Assembly (NCBI GenBank): GCA_030037545.1
Contig: JASHRF010000068.1
Span: 16,874-80,873 of the forward strand
Length of the DNA: 64,000 nt
From: Acidobacteriaceae bacterium
GTDB taxonomy: Bacteria > Acidobacteriota > Terriglobia > Terriglobales > Acidobacteriaceae
Direction: 5' to 3'
Translations under genes and position numbers: made by a program
In this document: piece after piece, positions 42,426 through 49,925 of the stretch
Layout of the letters: every line of letters starts with the position of its first letter
Numbering within the stretch: the stretch's first letter is position 1
Notes under the pieces: model-generated
What the model was told of the DNA's origin: nothing
The model's input: the letters and a program-made list of their open reading frames with translations, nothing else
The model's database searches: none

Positions 42426-45389
42426 TCAGCCTGTGTTTCTCAACCCCGCCGCAATCCCGCTGATGGTGGCCGCAATGGCCCGGTTCACCTCCGGCGTGTC
42501 GTCGCCGGCGCGCTTGCGGCGCAGCATGTCCACCTGGATCAAGTGCATGGGATCGACATACGGATTGCGCAGCTTGATGGAGTGCGCCAGAACCTGATTA
42601 CTCTCAAGCAATTCTTTTTGACGCGTAATACTCAGCACCGCACTCACGCTGCGGTGAAACTCGACTTCCAGCAAATCGAAGATGCGCTCGCGCAGCGCGC
42701 TATCCTCGACCAGCGAAGAATACAGCCGCGCCGTGGCCAGATCGGCCTTGCCCAGTGCCATCTCCACGTTGCGCAGCAGATCGATAAAAAGCGGAAACTC
42801 GCGTGCCATGGTCTCGAGCAGCGCCAGCCGATCTTCGCGGCCAGCGCCCTGGCTGCCCAGAAATTCTTTCACTGCGTAACCTACGCCGAACCACGCCGGC
42901 ACCAGCAGCCGCGACTGCGTCCAGCCAAAGACCCATGGAATGGCGCGCAGGTCGCTTAACTTGGTTGATTCATTGCGCCGCGCCGGCCGCGATCCGATCT
43001 TGGCATTCTCCAGCTCACCCACCGGCGTTGACTGCTCAAAATAGGCCACTACGCCGGGATCGTCGAGAATGTGCTGGCGATAAAAGCCGAACGAAATTCG
43101 CGACAGCTGGTCAAATGCCGCCTCCCACTCCGGCTTGAGCACGCCGCTAAAATGGCCCTCGGGATCGCGGGCGTTGGGTCGCGCCAGCGCGTCTAAGGAA
43201 GCCGCGATCATCAGTTCCAGGTTGCGCTCGGCCAGCACCTCGTCGGCATATTTGAAGTTCAATACTTCACCCTGCTCGGTGATGCGCAACTGGCCGTCGA
43301 ACGCATCGATGGGCTGCGCGAAGATGGCGCGATGCGTGGGCCCTCCACCGCGGCCCACCGTACCGCCGCGCCCGTGAAACAGCCGCAGCCTGATGCCGGC
43401 CTCGCGAGCTACATCGTGCAGGGCGCGATGCGCTCGGAAGATTTCCCACGTCGAAGTCAGCATGCCGCCGTCTTTATTAGAGTCGGAGTAGCCGAGCATC
43501 ACCTCCTGCCAGTTGTCCCACGTAGCCAGCAGTTTGCGGTAATCGGGCCGCGTCCACAGCTCGCGACAGATGACGGGCGCATTGCGCAGATCTTCGATGG
43601 ATTCGAAGAGCGGCACCGGCATTAGGCCGGGGTCCCGGGCGCGCCCGCTTTTGGCTCGCTGGGATGGAAGACCAGGGTCGCGCGCAGTATCTCCGCTTGA
43701 ATTCCTACCGGAGCTCGGGCCTGCGCCCTCCACTTTGACGCTGCCTAGCCGCGCCAGCCGCACCACGGCCAAAATGTCATCAACAGACGCTGCGCCGCTG
43801 ATCACGTACTGGCGAATCGCCTCCGGCGCGCAACCGTCCTTCATCTCCGCGACCACACGGAACGTCTCCAGTACGCTTTCCGTTTCCGCTGAAAGCTCGC
43901 CGGGCAGCACCGGCGCCATGGTATCGCGAATCGCCTCCTGGAGCGCCGACGCGTGCACGCGCGCGTGCTGGCGGATATCGAGCGTGTGCAGGTGCAGTCC
44001 GAAAGTGCGCACCTGCAGAATGAGCGGATCGATGAGCGTGCGCGCAATGCGGATGCCGCCGTTCTCGGTCAGCGAAGCCCGCAGCGTGTCCAAATCGTCG
44101 AGGAGTTCCTGCGCACATCCGAATGCCGGCAGCACTTGCGCCAGCTTTTCGTGTCCCTGCGCCAGCGTGTGTGGCATCACCGGCAGCGTGTCGCCGGGGC
44201 GGCTCGCGCCCTCACGCGCGTGCTCCAACGTGCGCTGAAGACGCGCCTTGAGGCAGATGACAAAGCGCCGGTAGTATTCGAATTCGTATTGCGAGCCGAA
44301 GACCTGCGCTTCCGGCGTGTGCACCTGCGCGAGATAGTCGCGCAGCCGGGCCAGCAATGCTTGGCTGACTGACCGCTGCTGCGCGCTGGTGGTCAACAGG
44401 TCGATGATGTTGTCGAGTTGGCGCTGGTAATAGAGCAGCAGATGTCCGCGCGCCAGTATGAGCGCATCGCGCGTTACTTGCGGCGTGACGAATGGGTTGC
44501 CGTCGCGGTCACCGCCTATCCAGGAACCGAAGCGCAGGACCGGCGGGAGATCGAGCGGCTCGATTTCGAGATCGTATGCGGATTTCAACGCCGCGGAGAT
44601 CTCACGGTACAGCGTCGGAAGCGTGGCGAAGATGGAGACGTCGTAATAATCCAGGCCCATCTTCACTTCGTCATATACAGTGGGCCTGCGCGAGCGCACT
44701 TCGTCGGTCTGCCACAGGCTGGTAATCTCGGCCAGCAATGCGTCTTCGACTCGCGCCATCTCCTGCTCGGGCAGCGGGATGCGGTCCAGTTCGGCCAGGA
44801 ATTCGCCGATGCGGCGGCGCTTGAACATAACGGTCCGGCGCGCGGCCTCAGTGGGGTGCGCCGTGAATACGGGCACCACTAGCACTCGGCGCAGATAATC
44901 GAGCGCCTCTTCCCCGCTGATGCCCACGCGGCGCATCTCCGAAAGCGTGCCTTCGAGCGAGCCGCGCTGCCTGCCTGCACCGCCGCTGAGCTGCAACGCA
45001 ATGCGCCGCCGCTTACGGTGATTGGTTTCCGCCAGGTTGATAAGCTCGAAGTAGAACGCGAAGGCGCGGGTAAGCAGCGTGGCCTGCTCGACGGAAATCG
45101 AATGCACCAGATCCAGCGCAGTTCTGGCGTGGCGAGCAGCCTCAGCTTCATTACCGCGGGTTTCGGCATCGCGTCGCGCAATCGTCCCCTGGCGCAGCGC
45201 CTCGACTTGCGCGAAGAGCTCTTCGCCGGCTTGCTCGCGCAGCACCGCGCCCAGCAGCGTCCCCAGCGAACGTACGTCGCGCCGCAGTGGTGCCTCTTTC
45301 AAGTCGCCGGACTGGGCTTCAAGTTCCGCCAGCCGCTGCGACCAGCTTTCCGGGTTCCACAAAAGGACCATCTTCTTTTGATTATGCAC
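42426..45389 (-). CDS. ppc: Phosphoenolpyruvate carboxylase (with in-frame insertion)
   Basis: Anaplerotic carboxylation of PEP to oxaloacetate. The protein (987 aa, longer than the usual 880-930) has the catalytic His in VFTAHPTEAARRT (about 175), GGDRDGNPFVT (about 292), YSDSNKDGG (about 628), and the glycine-rich FHGRGGTVGRGGGP (about 670), with a normal C-terminus ending at an Asn-Thr-Gly. Between LGSVKV and LMPVPLFESI (about 553-589) there is a 36-residue Gly/Ser/Arg-rich insert not expected in the family, encoded by repeat-like DNA. The start is uncertain: GTG at 45389 or ATG at 45371. Confidence 0.95.
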   Translation of the reverse strand: MHNQKKMVLLWNPESWSQRLAELEAQSGDLKEAPLRRDVRSLGTLLGAVLREQAGEELFAQVEALRQGTIARRDAETRGNEAEAARHARTALDLVHSISVEQATLLTRAFAFYFELINLAETNHRKRRRIALQLSGGAGRQRGSLEGTLSEMRRVGISGEEALDYLRRVLVVPVFTAHPTEAARRTVMFKRRRIGEFLAELDRIPLPEQEMARVEDALLAEITSLWQTDEVRSRRPTVYDEVKMGLDYYDVSIFATLPTLYREISAALKSAYDLEIEPLDLPPVLRFGSWIGGDRDGNPFVTPQVTRDALILARGHLLLYYQRQLDNIIDLLTTSAQQRSVSQALLARLRDYLAQVHTPEAQVFGSQYEFEYYRRFVICLKARLQRTLEHAREGASRPGDTLPVMPHTLAQGHEKLAQVLPAFGCAQELLDDLDTLRASLTENGGIRIARTLIDPLILQVRTFGLHLHTLDIRQHARVHASALQEAIRDTMAPVLPGELSAETESVLETFRVVAEMKDGCAPEAIRQYVISGAASVDDILAVVRLARLGSVKVEGAGPSSGRNSSGDTARDPGLPSQRAKSGRARDPGLMPVPLFESIEDLRNAPVICRELWTRPDYRKLLATWDNWQEVMLGYSDSNKDGGMLTSTWEIFRAHRALHDVAREAGIRLRLFHGRGGTVGRGGGPTHRAIFAQPIDAFDGQLRITEQGEVLNFKYADEVLAERNLELMIAASLDALARPNARDPEGHFSGVLKPEWEAAFDQLSRISFGFYRQHILDDPGVVAYFEQSTPVGELENAKIGSRPARRNESTKLSDLRAIPWVFGWTQSRLLVPAWFGVGYAVKEFLGSQGAGREDRLALLETMAREFPLFIDLLRNVEMALGKADLATARLYSSLVEDSALRERIFDLLEVEFHRSVSAVLSITRQKELLESNQVLAHSIKLRNPYVDPMHLIQVDMLRRKRAGDDTPEVNRAIAATISGIAAGLRNTG
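43624..43733. repeat. Repeat-like insertion inside ppc
   Basis: About 110 bp encode the extra residues in PEP carboxylase. It contains two related cores, GGTCCCGGGCGCGCC (43631-43645) and AGGGTCGCGCGCAG, which give ARDPGL twice in the protein. The part CCGGGGTCC...GCTCGCTGGGATGG resembles the spacer in the paa operon at about 12580-12618. The frame and reading are preserved. Confidence 0.5.
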
Positions 45390-45502
45390 GACCGGATTCA
45401 GGCCGTTCGACGGTGGACGCGTGCCAGAATGGCCGGCATCGGGGTTGCGATCCTTTGCCGGTGCGCTCTTCGGATTGTGATGGAGAGTTTAGAGCGTCCC
45501 AG

Positions 45503-46072
45503 CTATTTGCGTCGGGAAGCGTTGCGGCGGAAGCAATCGGGGCTGTGGTCGTTGACCATGCCCGCGGCCTGCATGAAGGCGTAGACGATGACCGGGCCCA
45601 CGAATTTGAATCCGCGCTTCTTGAGCTGCTTCGACATTTCGACAGCGAGCGGCGTTTGCGCGGGGATGGGGCCCTCGGTGCGGATGGGCTTGCCACCCAG
45701 CATGCTCCAGAGAAACGCGGAGAAATCCTGGCTGGACTTCTGCATCTCGAGATAGATGCGGGCGGCCTGAATGGTGGCCTCAATCTTGGCGCGAGAGCGG
45801 ATGATGCCGGGATCCTGGAGCAGACGGGCGACGTCGGCTTGGTTGAAATGGGCGACTTTCGCAGGGTCGAAACCTTTGAATGCCTTGCGAAAGGTGTCGC
45901 GCTTGCGCAGAACGGTGATCCAGGCGAGGCCGGCCTGAAAGCCTTCGAGCACGAGCAGCTCCCAGAGAGCGCGGCTGTCGCGGATGGGAATGCCCCACTC
46001 GGTGTCGTGGTAGTTGCGCAGGAGCGGGTCGCTCTCGGCCCATGTGCAGCGGGATTTTTGCTTGGTGGACAT
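45503..46072 (-). CDS. tag: DNA-3-methyladenine glycosylase I
   Basis: A constitutive-type 3-methyladenine glycosylase (189 aa). The family start CTWAESDPLLRNYHDTEWG is clear, with the second-shell stretch LWELLVLEGFQAGLAWITVLRKRDTFRKAF (about 30-60), IRSRAKIEATIQAA (about 90) and the zinc-site Cys/His at the ends (Cys near 8, His in YHDTEWG, and MVNDHSPDCF near 180). The ATG at 46072 is used, with an alternative start at 46087. It is followed by ppc on the same strand after 113 bp. Confidence 0.95.
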   Translation of the reverse strand: MSTKQKSRCTWAESDPLLRNYHDTEWGIPIRDSRALWELLVLEGFQAGLAWITVLRKRDTFRKAFKGFDPAKVAHFNQADVARLLQDPGIIRSRAKIEATIQAARIYLEMQKSSQDFSAFLWSMLGGKPIRTEGPIPAQTPLAVEMSKQLKKRGFKFVGPVIVYAFMQAAGMVNDHSPDCFRRNASRRK

Positions 46073-46168
46073 GGGGTGATGGTACACGGCAGAAATGCGA
46101 ATGCGAGGAATCAGGAGCTGAGACCAGTTTGCTAAAGTGGTTTCAAGACAACACGCAAGGAGGGCTTA

Positions 46169-46627
46169 ATGAGACGAACTGGATGGTCGTTGTCCGCCCT
46201 TGCATTAATTACGATAGCCTGCGTTTTTGGCCAGTTAGGGCCATCGCAGCCGGATGCGCAGGGTGTGTATTCGTTAGGGAAAGGGGTCGAGCCACCAAAG
46301 CTGATTAGCGCGGCTGCTGCAGCGTACCCTGATGATCCGGAACTCGCCGCCGTAGAGCACGTCTGCTGGCTGGTTGTGGTGGTCGGCCCCGATGGCATTC
46401 CCGCTGCTGTCGCCCAGCGAACCGGCGAAAGCAGTCCGGTCGACAAAGCAGCGATTGCGGCCGTGAAACAATCGCGGTTTAAAGCCGGCACTTTCGGCGC
46501 TCAGCCAGTACCGGTTCGGATTTTAGTCTGGGTGCCTTTCAAGGGCGGAAATCGACCAGCGGTACCAGAGGTTTTCTCAGCCAAGAAGATAGTTCCGCCT
46601 GCTCCGCTCAGCCAAGTCGAGGCTTAG
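46169..46627 (+). pseudogene. 5' part of a two-domain TonB-C protein split by an IS
   Basis: It encodes 152 residues: a signal-like N-terminus (about 1-30), then one TonB C-terminal-type domain (PPKLISAAAAAYPDDPEL, CWLVVVVGPDGIPAAVAQRTGES, AIAAVKQSRFKAG). An excellent AAGGAGGG ribosome site precedes the ATG. The frame runs into the IS end, where TAG at 46625-46627 stops it right after the linker PPAPLSQVEA. Joining it to 47567-47804, after removing the IS and one 3-bp target copy (940 bp), restores an open frame of about 231 residues with two tandem domains. The remaining first half may still be expressed. Confidence 0.8.
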
Positions 46628-46630
46628 ACC

Positions 46631-47179
46631 TTATCCGTAAATAATGAAGGTTTGCCTCCAGCAGATCAGTGCCGCGGCGAGGGTATGCAGCGCGAGGTAG
46701 CTGGCCTGGGTCTTCTCGAAGCTGACCAGCAGTTTGCGGAAGCGGTTGAGCCAGGAGTGGGTGCGTTCCACCACCCAGCGGCGCGCCCTGTAGCCGGGTT
46801 GTTTCTGTTGGGCCTCAGCTTCTTCCTTGCGTTGCTTGATATGCGGTTGATAGTTGCGCGTCTCGACCGCCTGCAGTGCCGCTTCCCCTTTATATCCAGC
46901 ATCGGCGCCAAGGGGTTGTTCGTGTTCAGGGCCGGTTTCCGGCCGCGCCACTACCACCGCATCCAGCGGGACGGGGAGCAGTTTCACGTCATGCACGTTG
47001 GCCCCGCTGACGGCGAGCGACAGCGGGACGCCACAGCCGTCGACCAGCAGGCTTCGCTTGCGTCCCTTTTTTCCCCTGATCGGTGGGGTTGGCCACCACG
47101 CACTCCGTAGCCAGCGGCGCCTTGCCCATGGCCCCGTCGATCGACTGCCACTCCCAGGCAATGCCTTGCAGGCCGTCAT
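46631..47179 (-). CDS. IS5-type transposase, second frame (OrfB)
   Basis: Carries the rest of the DDE domain: LLVDGCGVPLSLAVSGANVHD with the second Asp, then GYRARRWVVERTHSWLNRFRK, the Y-R-E-K signature with the catalytic Glu, and a stop in the left inverted repeat. The first useful residue is at about 47066; the part up to 47179 duplicates OrfA in the wrong frame. To read on from OrfA, a +1 shift or the loss of one A in the A6 run is needed. That may be programmed slippage or a mutation. Confidence 0.82.
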   Translation of the reverse strand: MTACKALPGSGSRSTGPWARRRWLRSAWWPTPPIRGKKGRKRSLLVDGCGVPLSLAVSGANVHDVKLLPVPLDAVVVARPETGPEHEQPLGADAGYKGEAALQAVETRNYQPHIKQRKEEAEAQQKQPGYRARRWVVERTHSWLNRFRKLLVSFEKTQASYLALHTLAAALICWRQTFIIYG

Positions 47180-47474
47180 ACTCGGCCAGCCCCGCTTGCC
47201 ACAGCTTCAGGAAAAACCCTGCCTGTTGCCAGTCCTGAAAGTACTGATGCACCGCGCTGGCCGAGCCAAACACGCGCGGCAAGGCTTTCCACTGCATCCC
47301 CGTGCGCAGCACATAGACAATCGCCGCGAACACCTGCCGCGCCGGCATGGGCTTGCGTCCCGCTCCCGGCTTGCGCTGGTACGTGCGATCTGCCACTCGT
47401 TGTTTGCGGGGTATCAGGGGTTCCACCTTGGCCCACAACGCGTCCGATACCGTCCACGATTTGATCTGTTTCAT
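46989..47474 (-). CDS. IS5-type transposase, first frame (OrfA)
   Basis: A 161-residue frame starting MKQIKSWTVSDALWAKVEPL, the usual start of IS5-type transposases, with YVLRTGMQWKALPRVFG and a first catalytic Asp in QSIDGAMGKAP. It loses homology after NPTDQGKKG at a run of six A residues (minus strand, 47067-47072). The homologous continuation is in the other frame (46631-47179). The frame extends upstream to 47546, but the ATG at 47474 fits the family. Confidence 0.85.
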   Translation of the reverse strand: MKQIKSWTVSDALWAKVEPLIPRKQRVADRTYQRKPGAGRKPMPARQVFAAIVYVLRTGMQWKALPRVFGSASAVHQYFQDWQQAGFFLKLWQAGLAEYDGLQGIAWEWQSIDGAMGKAPLATECVVANPTDQGKKGTQAKPAGRRLWRPAVARRQRGQRA

Positions 47475-47566
47475 CCTGAAAGGTATCTTCGCCCGCCCTC
47501 CCGCGCCCCGTGCGCAGAAAGGTGGACCCCGAACCAAGATCGGCACTATTTACGGATAAGTTCTAA

Positions 47567-47804
47567 GTACACCGATGAGGCCCGGCGGTACAAGATCAAA
47601 GGGTCCGTTGAGGTCCAGATTGGGATCACCGAGGAGGGACTGCCGGTGAACGCGCGCGTTGTGCGATCCTTGGGCTACGGGCTCGACGAGGCCGCTTTGG
47701 AAGCGGTTAGCAAGTACCGATTCAAGCCTGCTCAGGTCGACGGCATTCCCGTACCGATCACAATCGCTGTGTCGGTGAACTTTGGGCAGGAGGAACGCTT
47801 CTGA
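47567..47804 (+). pseudogene. 3' part of the split TonB-C protein
   Basis: It encodes YTDEARRYKIKGSVEVQIGI, then GLPVNARVVRSLGYGLDEAALEAVSKYRF and a normal end near VSVNFGQEERF. This is a complete second TonB C-terminal domain of acidobacterial type, without its own start. It continues the gene beginning at 46169; the linker is restored as VEAKYTDEAR when the IS is removed. Longer upstream frames through the IS are not meaningful. Confidence 0.82.
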
Positions 47805-47828
47805 TACCCAATAGAGTTGTGAAGCATC

Positions 47829-49889
47829 TCAGCCCAACTGCACCATCAGCTCTTCCCACTCGGCAGTGAGCGCAGCCAGTTGCGCGCGCAGCTCTTCCGC
47901 GAGCGTGGTCAGACGCTGCGATTCGGCGGCGGAGACGTAGACGCTCAACTGCTGCTCGGTGTGCGCAATCGAAGCCTCGACGCGCGGAATCTCTTCTTCG
48001 AGGAACGCGCAGCGGTCTTGCATCTGCTTCTGCTTGATGGGATTGAGGCGGCGCTTCTCTCTGCTTGCGCCATTCGCGGCTTCGTATCCGCCTTCGATGA
48101 CGATGGTGTTGGGGCCGTCGCCCGGGGCTGTGGGTTTCTGCAAAACAGGGAGCCCCGCGCCGTCCCCACGGGGCTCCGCGTGCATTGGGACGATTTCGCT
48201 TTCCCCACGCTGAAGCGCTGGGCTAACATCCTTTGCGCCTACGGCGCGCGCCGAGAAGTCTTGTTTTGAATCGATCGATGCGGCAAGAGATTCTTTCTTG
48301 CGCAGGTGGTCTTCGTAGTTGCCCTCGTAGGCGGTGATGGCGCCGTTCTCGACTTCCAGCACCCGCGTGGCCAGGCGGTCGATGAAGTAGCGGTCGTGCG
48401 AGACAAACACCACCGTGCCGGAAAATGCCGCGAGGGCGTCGAGCAGCACATCCTTGGCGCGCATGTCCAGGTGGTTGGTGGGCTCGTCGAGGAGCAGGAA
48501 GTTGGACGGCGAAACCAGAATGCGCGCCAGCGCATAGCGATTGCGCTCGCCGCCCGAAAGCACGCCCAGCGGCTTCAAGACATCGTCGCCCGAGAACAGA
48601 AAACAGCCCAGCAGCGACCGCAGCTCGACCTCGGGCACGCGCAGCGCGGCGCGGCTGATGTCGTCCAACATGCGCGCCTCGGGGTCCAACACCTTGTACT
48701 GATCCTGCGCAAAGTATTCCGCCACCACGTTGTGGCCAAGCTTCACAGTGCCCGCAGTAGGCCCTTCGGTGCCAGAGAGCAGCCTGATCAGCGTCGATTT
48801 GCCTGCGCCATTCACGCCCACCAGCGCCACGCGATCGCCGCGCTCGATGGTGAAGCGCGCATTGGCAAAAATGCGCTTCGTGCCGTAGTCCTTTCCCAGG
48901 TTTTCTGCCTCCACAACAATACGCCCCGAGGGCGGCGGCTGCGGGAATTTGAAATGGATCACCGGCTCTTCTTCCGGAACTTCAATGCGCTCGATCTTTT
49001 CCAGTTCCTTGATCCGGCTCTGCACCTGCTTGGCCTTCGTTGCCTGGTAGCGGAAGCGGCTGATGAACGCCTCGAGGTGCTCGATCCGCTCGCGTTGATT
49101 GCGATACGCAGCCTCGAGCTGCGACCGCCGCACGTCCTTCTGCTTGAGGTACTTCGTGAAGTTTCCCTGGTAGATCGTCAGTTGCTTGTTCCAGATTTCG
49201 ACAGTGCGATCGATGGTGACATCGAGAAAATAGCGGTCGTGGGAGATGAGGATGTAGCCGAATGGATAATTCTTGAGATAGTCTTCGAGCCAGTTGCGCG
49301 TTTCCAGATCGAGATGGTTGGTGGGTTCGTCGAGCAGCAGCAGATTGGGCTTGGCGAGCAGCAGCTTGGCCAGCGCGATGCGCATTTGCCATCCGCCGCT
49401 GAACTCATCGGTGAGCCGCGGCCAGTCCTCCTTGCCGAATCCCAGGCCGGTGAGGACTGCGCCCACCTGTGCGTCGAGAGCGTAGCCGTCGAGCGCGTGA
49501 AAGCGCTCCTGCAAGGTGGAGTAGCGCTCGGCCACGGCCTCGTACTCCGCGCTCTCGTGATCGAGTTCCGCCATCTCTCCGCTGAGCCGTTCGATCTCGC
49601 GCTCCATCTCCCGAATCTCGTCGAAGACGGTGAGGCATTCTTCAAAAACAGTCCGTCCGGTGAGCCGCAATCCCTCCTGCGGCAGGTAGCCGATGCTCAT
49701 GCCGCGGGTCTGCTGGCCGGTGCCGTAGTCCAGCGTCTCCAGGCCGGCCAGCACCTTCATGAGCGTGGTTTTTCCCGCTCCGTTGGCCCCCACTAGCGCT
49801 GTTTTCTCGTGATTCTGGATCAGCCAGTTGGCCTCGAGAAACAATACACGTGGGCCAAAGCGCTTACCGGCATTCTGCAGCGAAAGCAT
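47829..49889 (-). CDS. ABC-F family ATPase (translation/ribosome-associated type)
   Basis: A soluble tandem ABC protein of 686 residues without membrane segments. The first domain has Walker A GANGAGKTTL (about 36), signature FSGGWQMRIAL and Walker B LLLLDEPTNHLD. A linker rich in charged helices follows (about 240-320; LKQKDVRRSQLEAAYRNQRERIEHLE). The second domain has GVNGAGKSTLI (about 358), LSGGERNRYALARIL and FLLLDEPTNHLDM. The C-terminus is a coiled coil (about 615-680). ABC-F proteins act on the ribosomal E site. A variable linker at about 548-592 is unusually long and encoded by palindromic DNA. Confidence 0.93.
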   Translation of the reverse strand: MLSLQNAGKRFGPRVLFLEANWLIQNHEKTALVGANGAGKTTLMKVLAGLETLDYGTGQQTRGMSIGYLPQEGLRLTGRTVFEECLTVFDEIREMEREIERLSGEMAELDHESAEYEAVAERYSTLQERFHALDGYALDAQVGAVLTGLGFGKEDWPRLTDEFSGGWQMRIALAKLLLAKPNLLLLDEPTNHLDLETRNWLEDYLKNYPFGYILISHDRYFLDVTIDRTVEIWNKQLTIYQGNFTKYLKQKDVRRSQLEAAYRNQRERIEHLEAFISRFRYQATKAKQVQSRIKELEKIERIEVPEEEPVIHFKFPQPPPSGRIVVEAENLGKDYGTKRIFANARFTIERGDRVALVGVNGAGKSTLIRLLSGTEGPTAGTVKLGHNVVAEYFAQDQYKVLDPEARMLDDISRAALRVPEVELRSLLGCFLFSGDDVLKPLGVLSGGERNRYALARILVSPSNFLLLDEPTNHLDMRAKDVLLDALAAFSGTVVFVSHDRYFIDRLATRVLEVENGAITAYEGNYEDHLRKKESLAASIDSKQDFSARAVGAKDVSPALQRGESEIVPMHAEPRGDGAGLPVLQKPTAPGDGPNTIVIEGGYEAANGASREKRRLNPIKQKQMQDRCAFLEEEIPRVEASIAHTEQQLSVYVSAAESQRLTTLAEELRAQLAALTAEWEELMVQLG
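48149..48222. repeat. Palindromic elements inside the ABC-F gene
   Basis: Two inverted repeats lie within the coding sequence: GGAGCCCCG (48149-48157) with CGGGGCTCC (48169-48177), and CCCACGCT with AGCGCTGGG (48204-48222). They encode part of the long linker between the second ABC domain and the coiled coil. They resemble mobile palindromic repeats and keep the frame open. Confidence 0.65.
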
Positions 49890-49925
49890 TTATCTCTATT
49901 TTCGCAGAGGATCGGCGCTTGATGA

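Larger units (their letters stand above)
46627..47563. mobile_element. IS5-family-like insertion sequence, 937 bp
   Basis: The element is bounded by imperfect inverted repeats of about 20 bp, GACCTTATCCGTAAATAATG at the left (46627-46646) and GAACTTATCCGTAAATAGTG at the right (47544-47563, complement). Two overlapping minus-strand frames encode one transposase. Flanking TTA (46624-46626) and TAA (47564-47566) fit a 3-bp TNA target duplication with one later change, as in some IS5 subgroups. It is inserted in the sense-opposite direction into a TonB-C gene. Confidence 0.88.

Noticed and set aside
46854..47566. A long plus-strand frame across the IS leading into the TonB-C remnant
   Set aside because: The part over the IS is antisense to the transposase; only the section from 47567 has real homology.
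48306..49796. A 496-codon plus-strand frame opposite the ABC-F gene
   Set aside because: Antisense shadow; the minus strand has two complete ABC domains.
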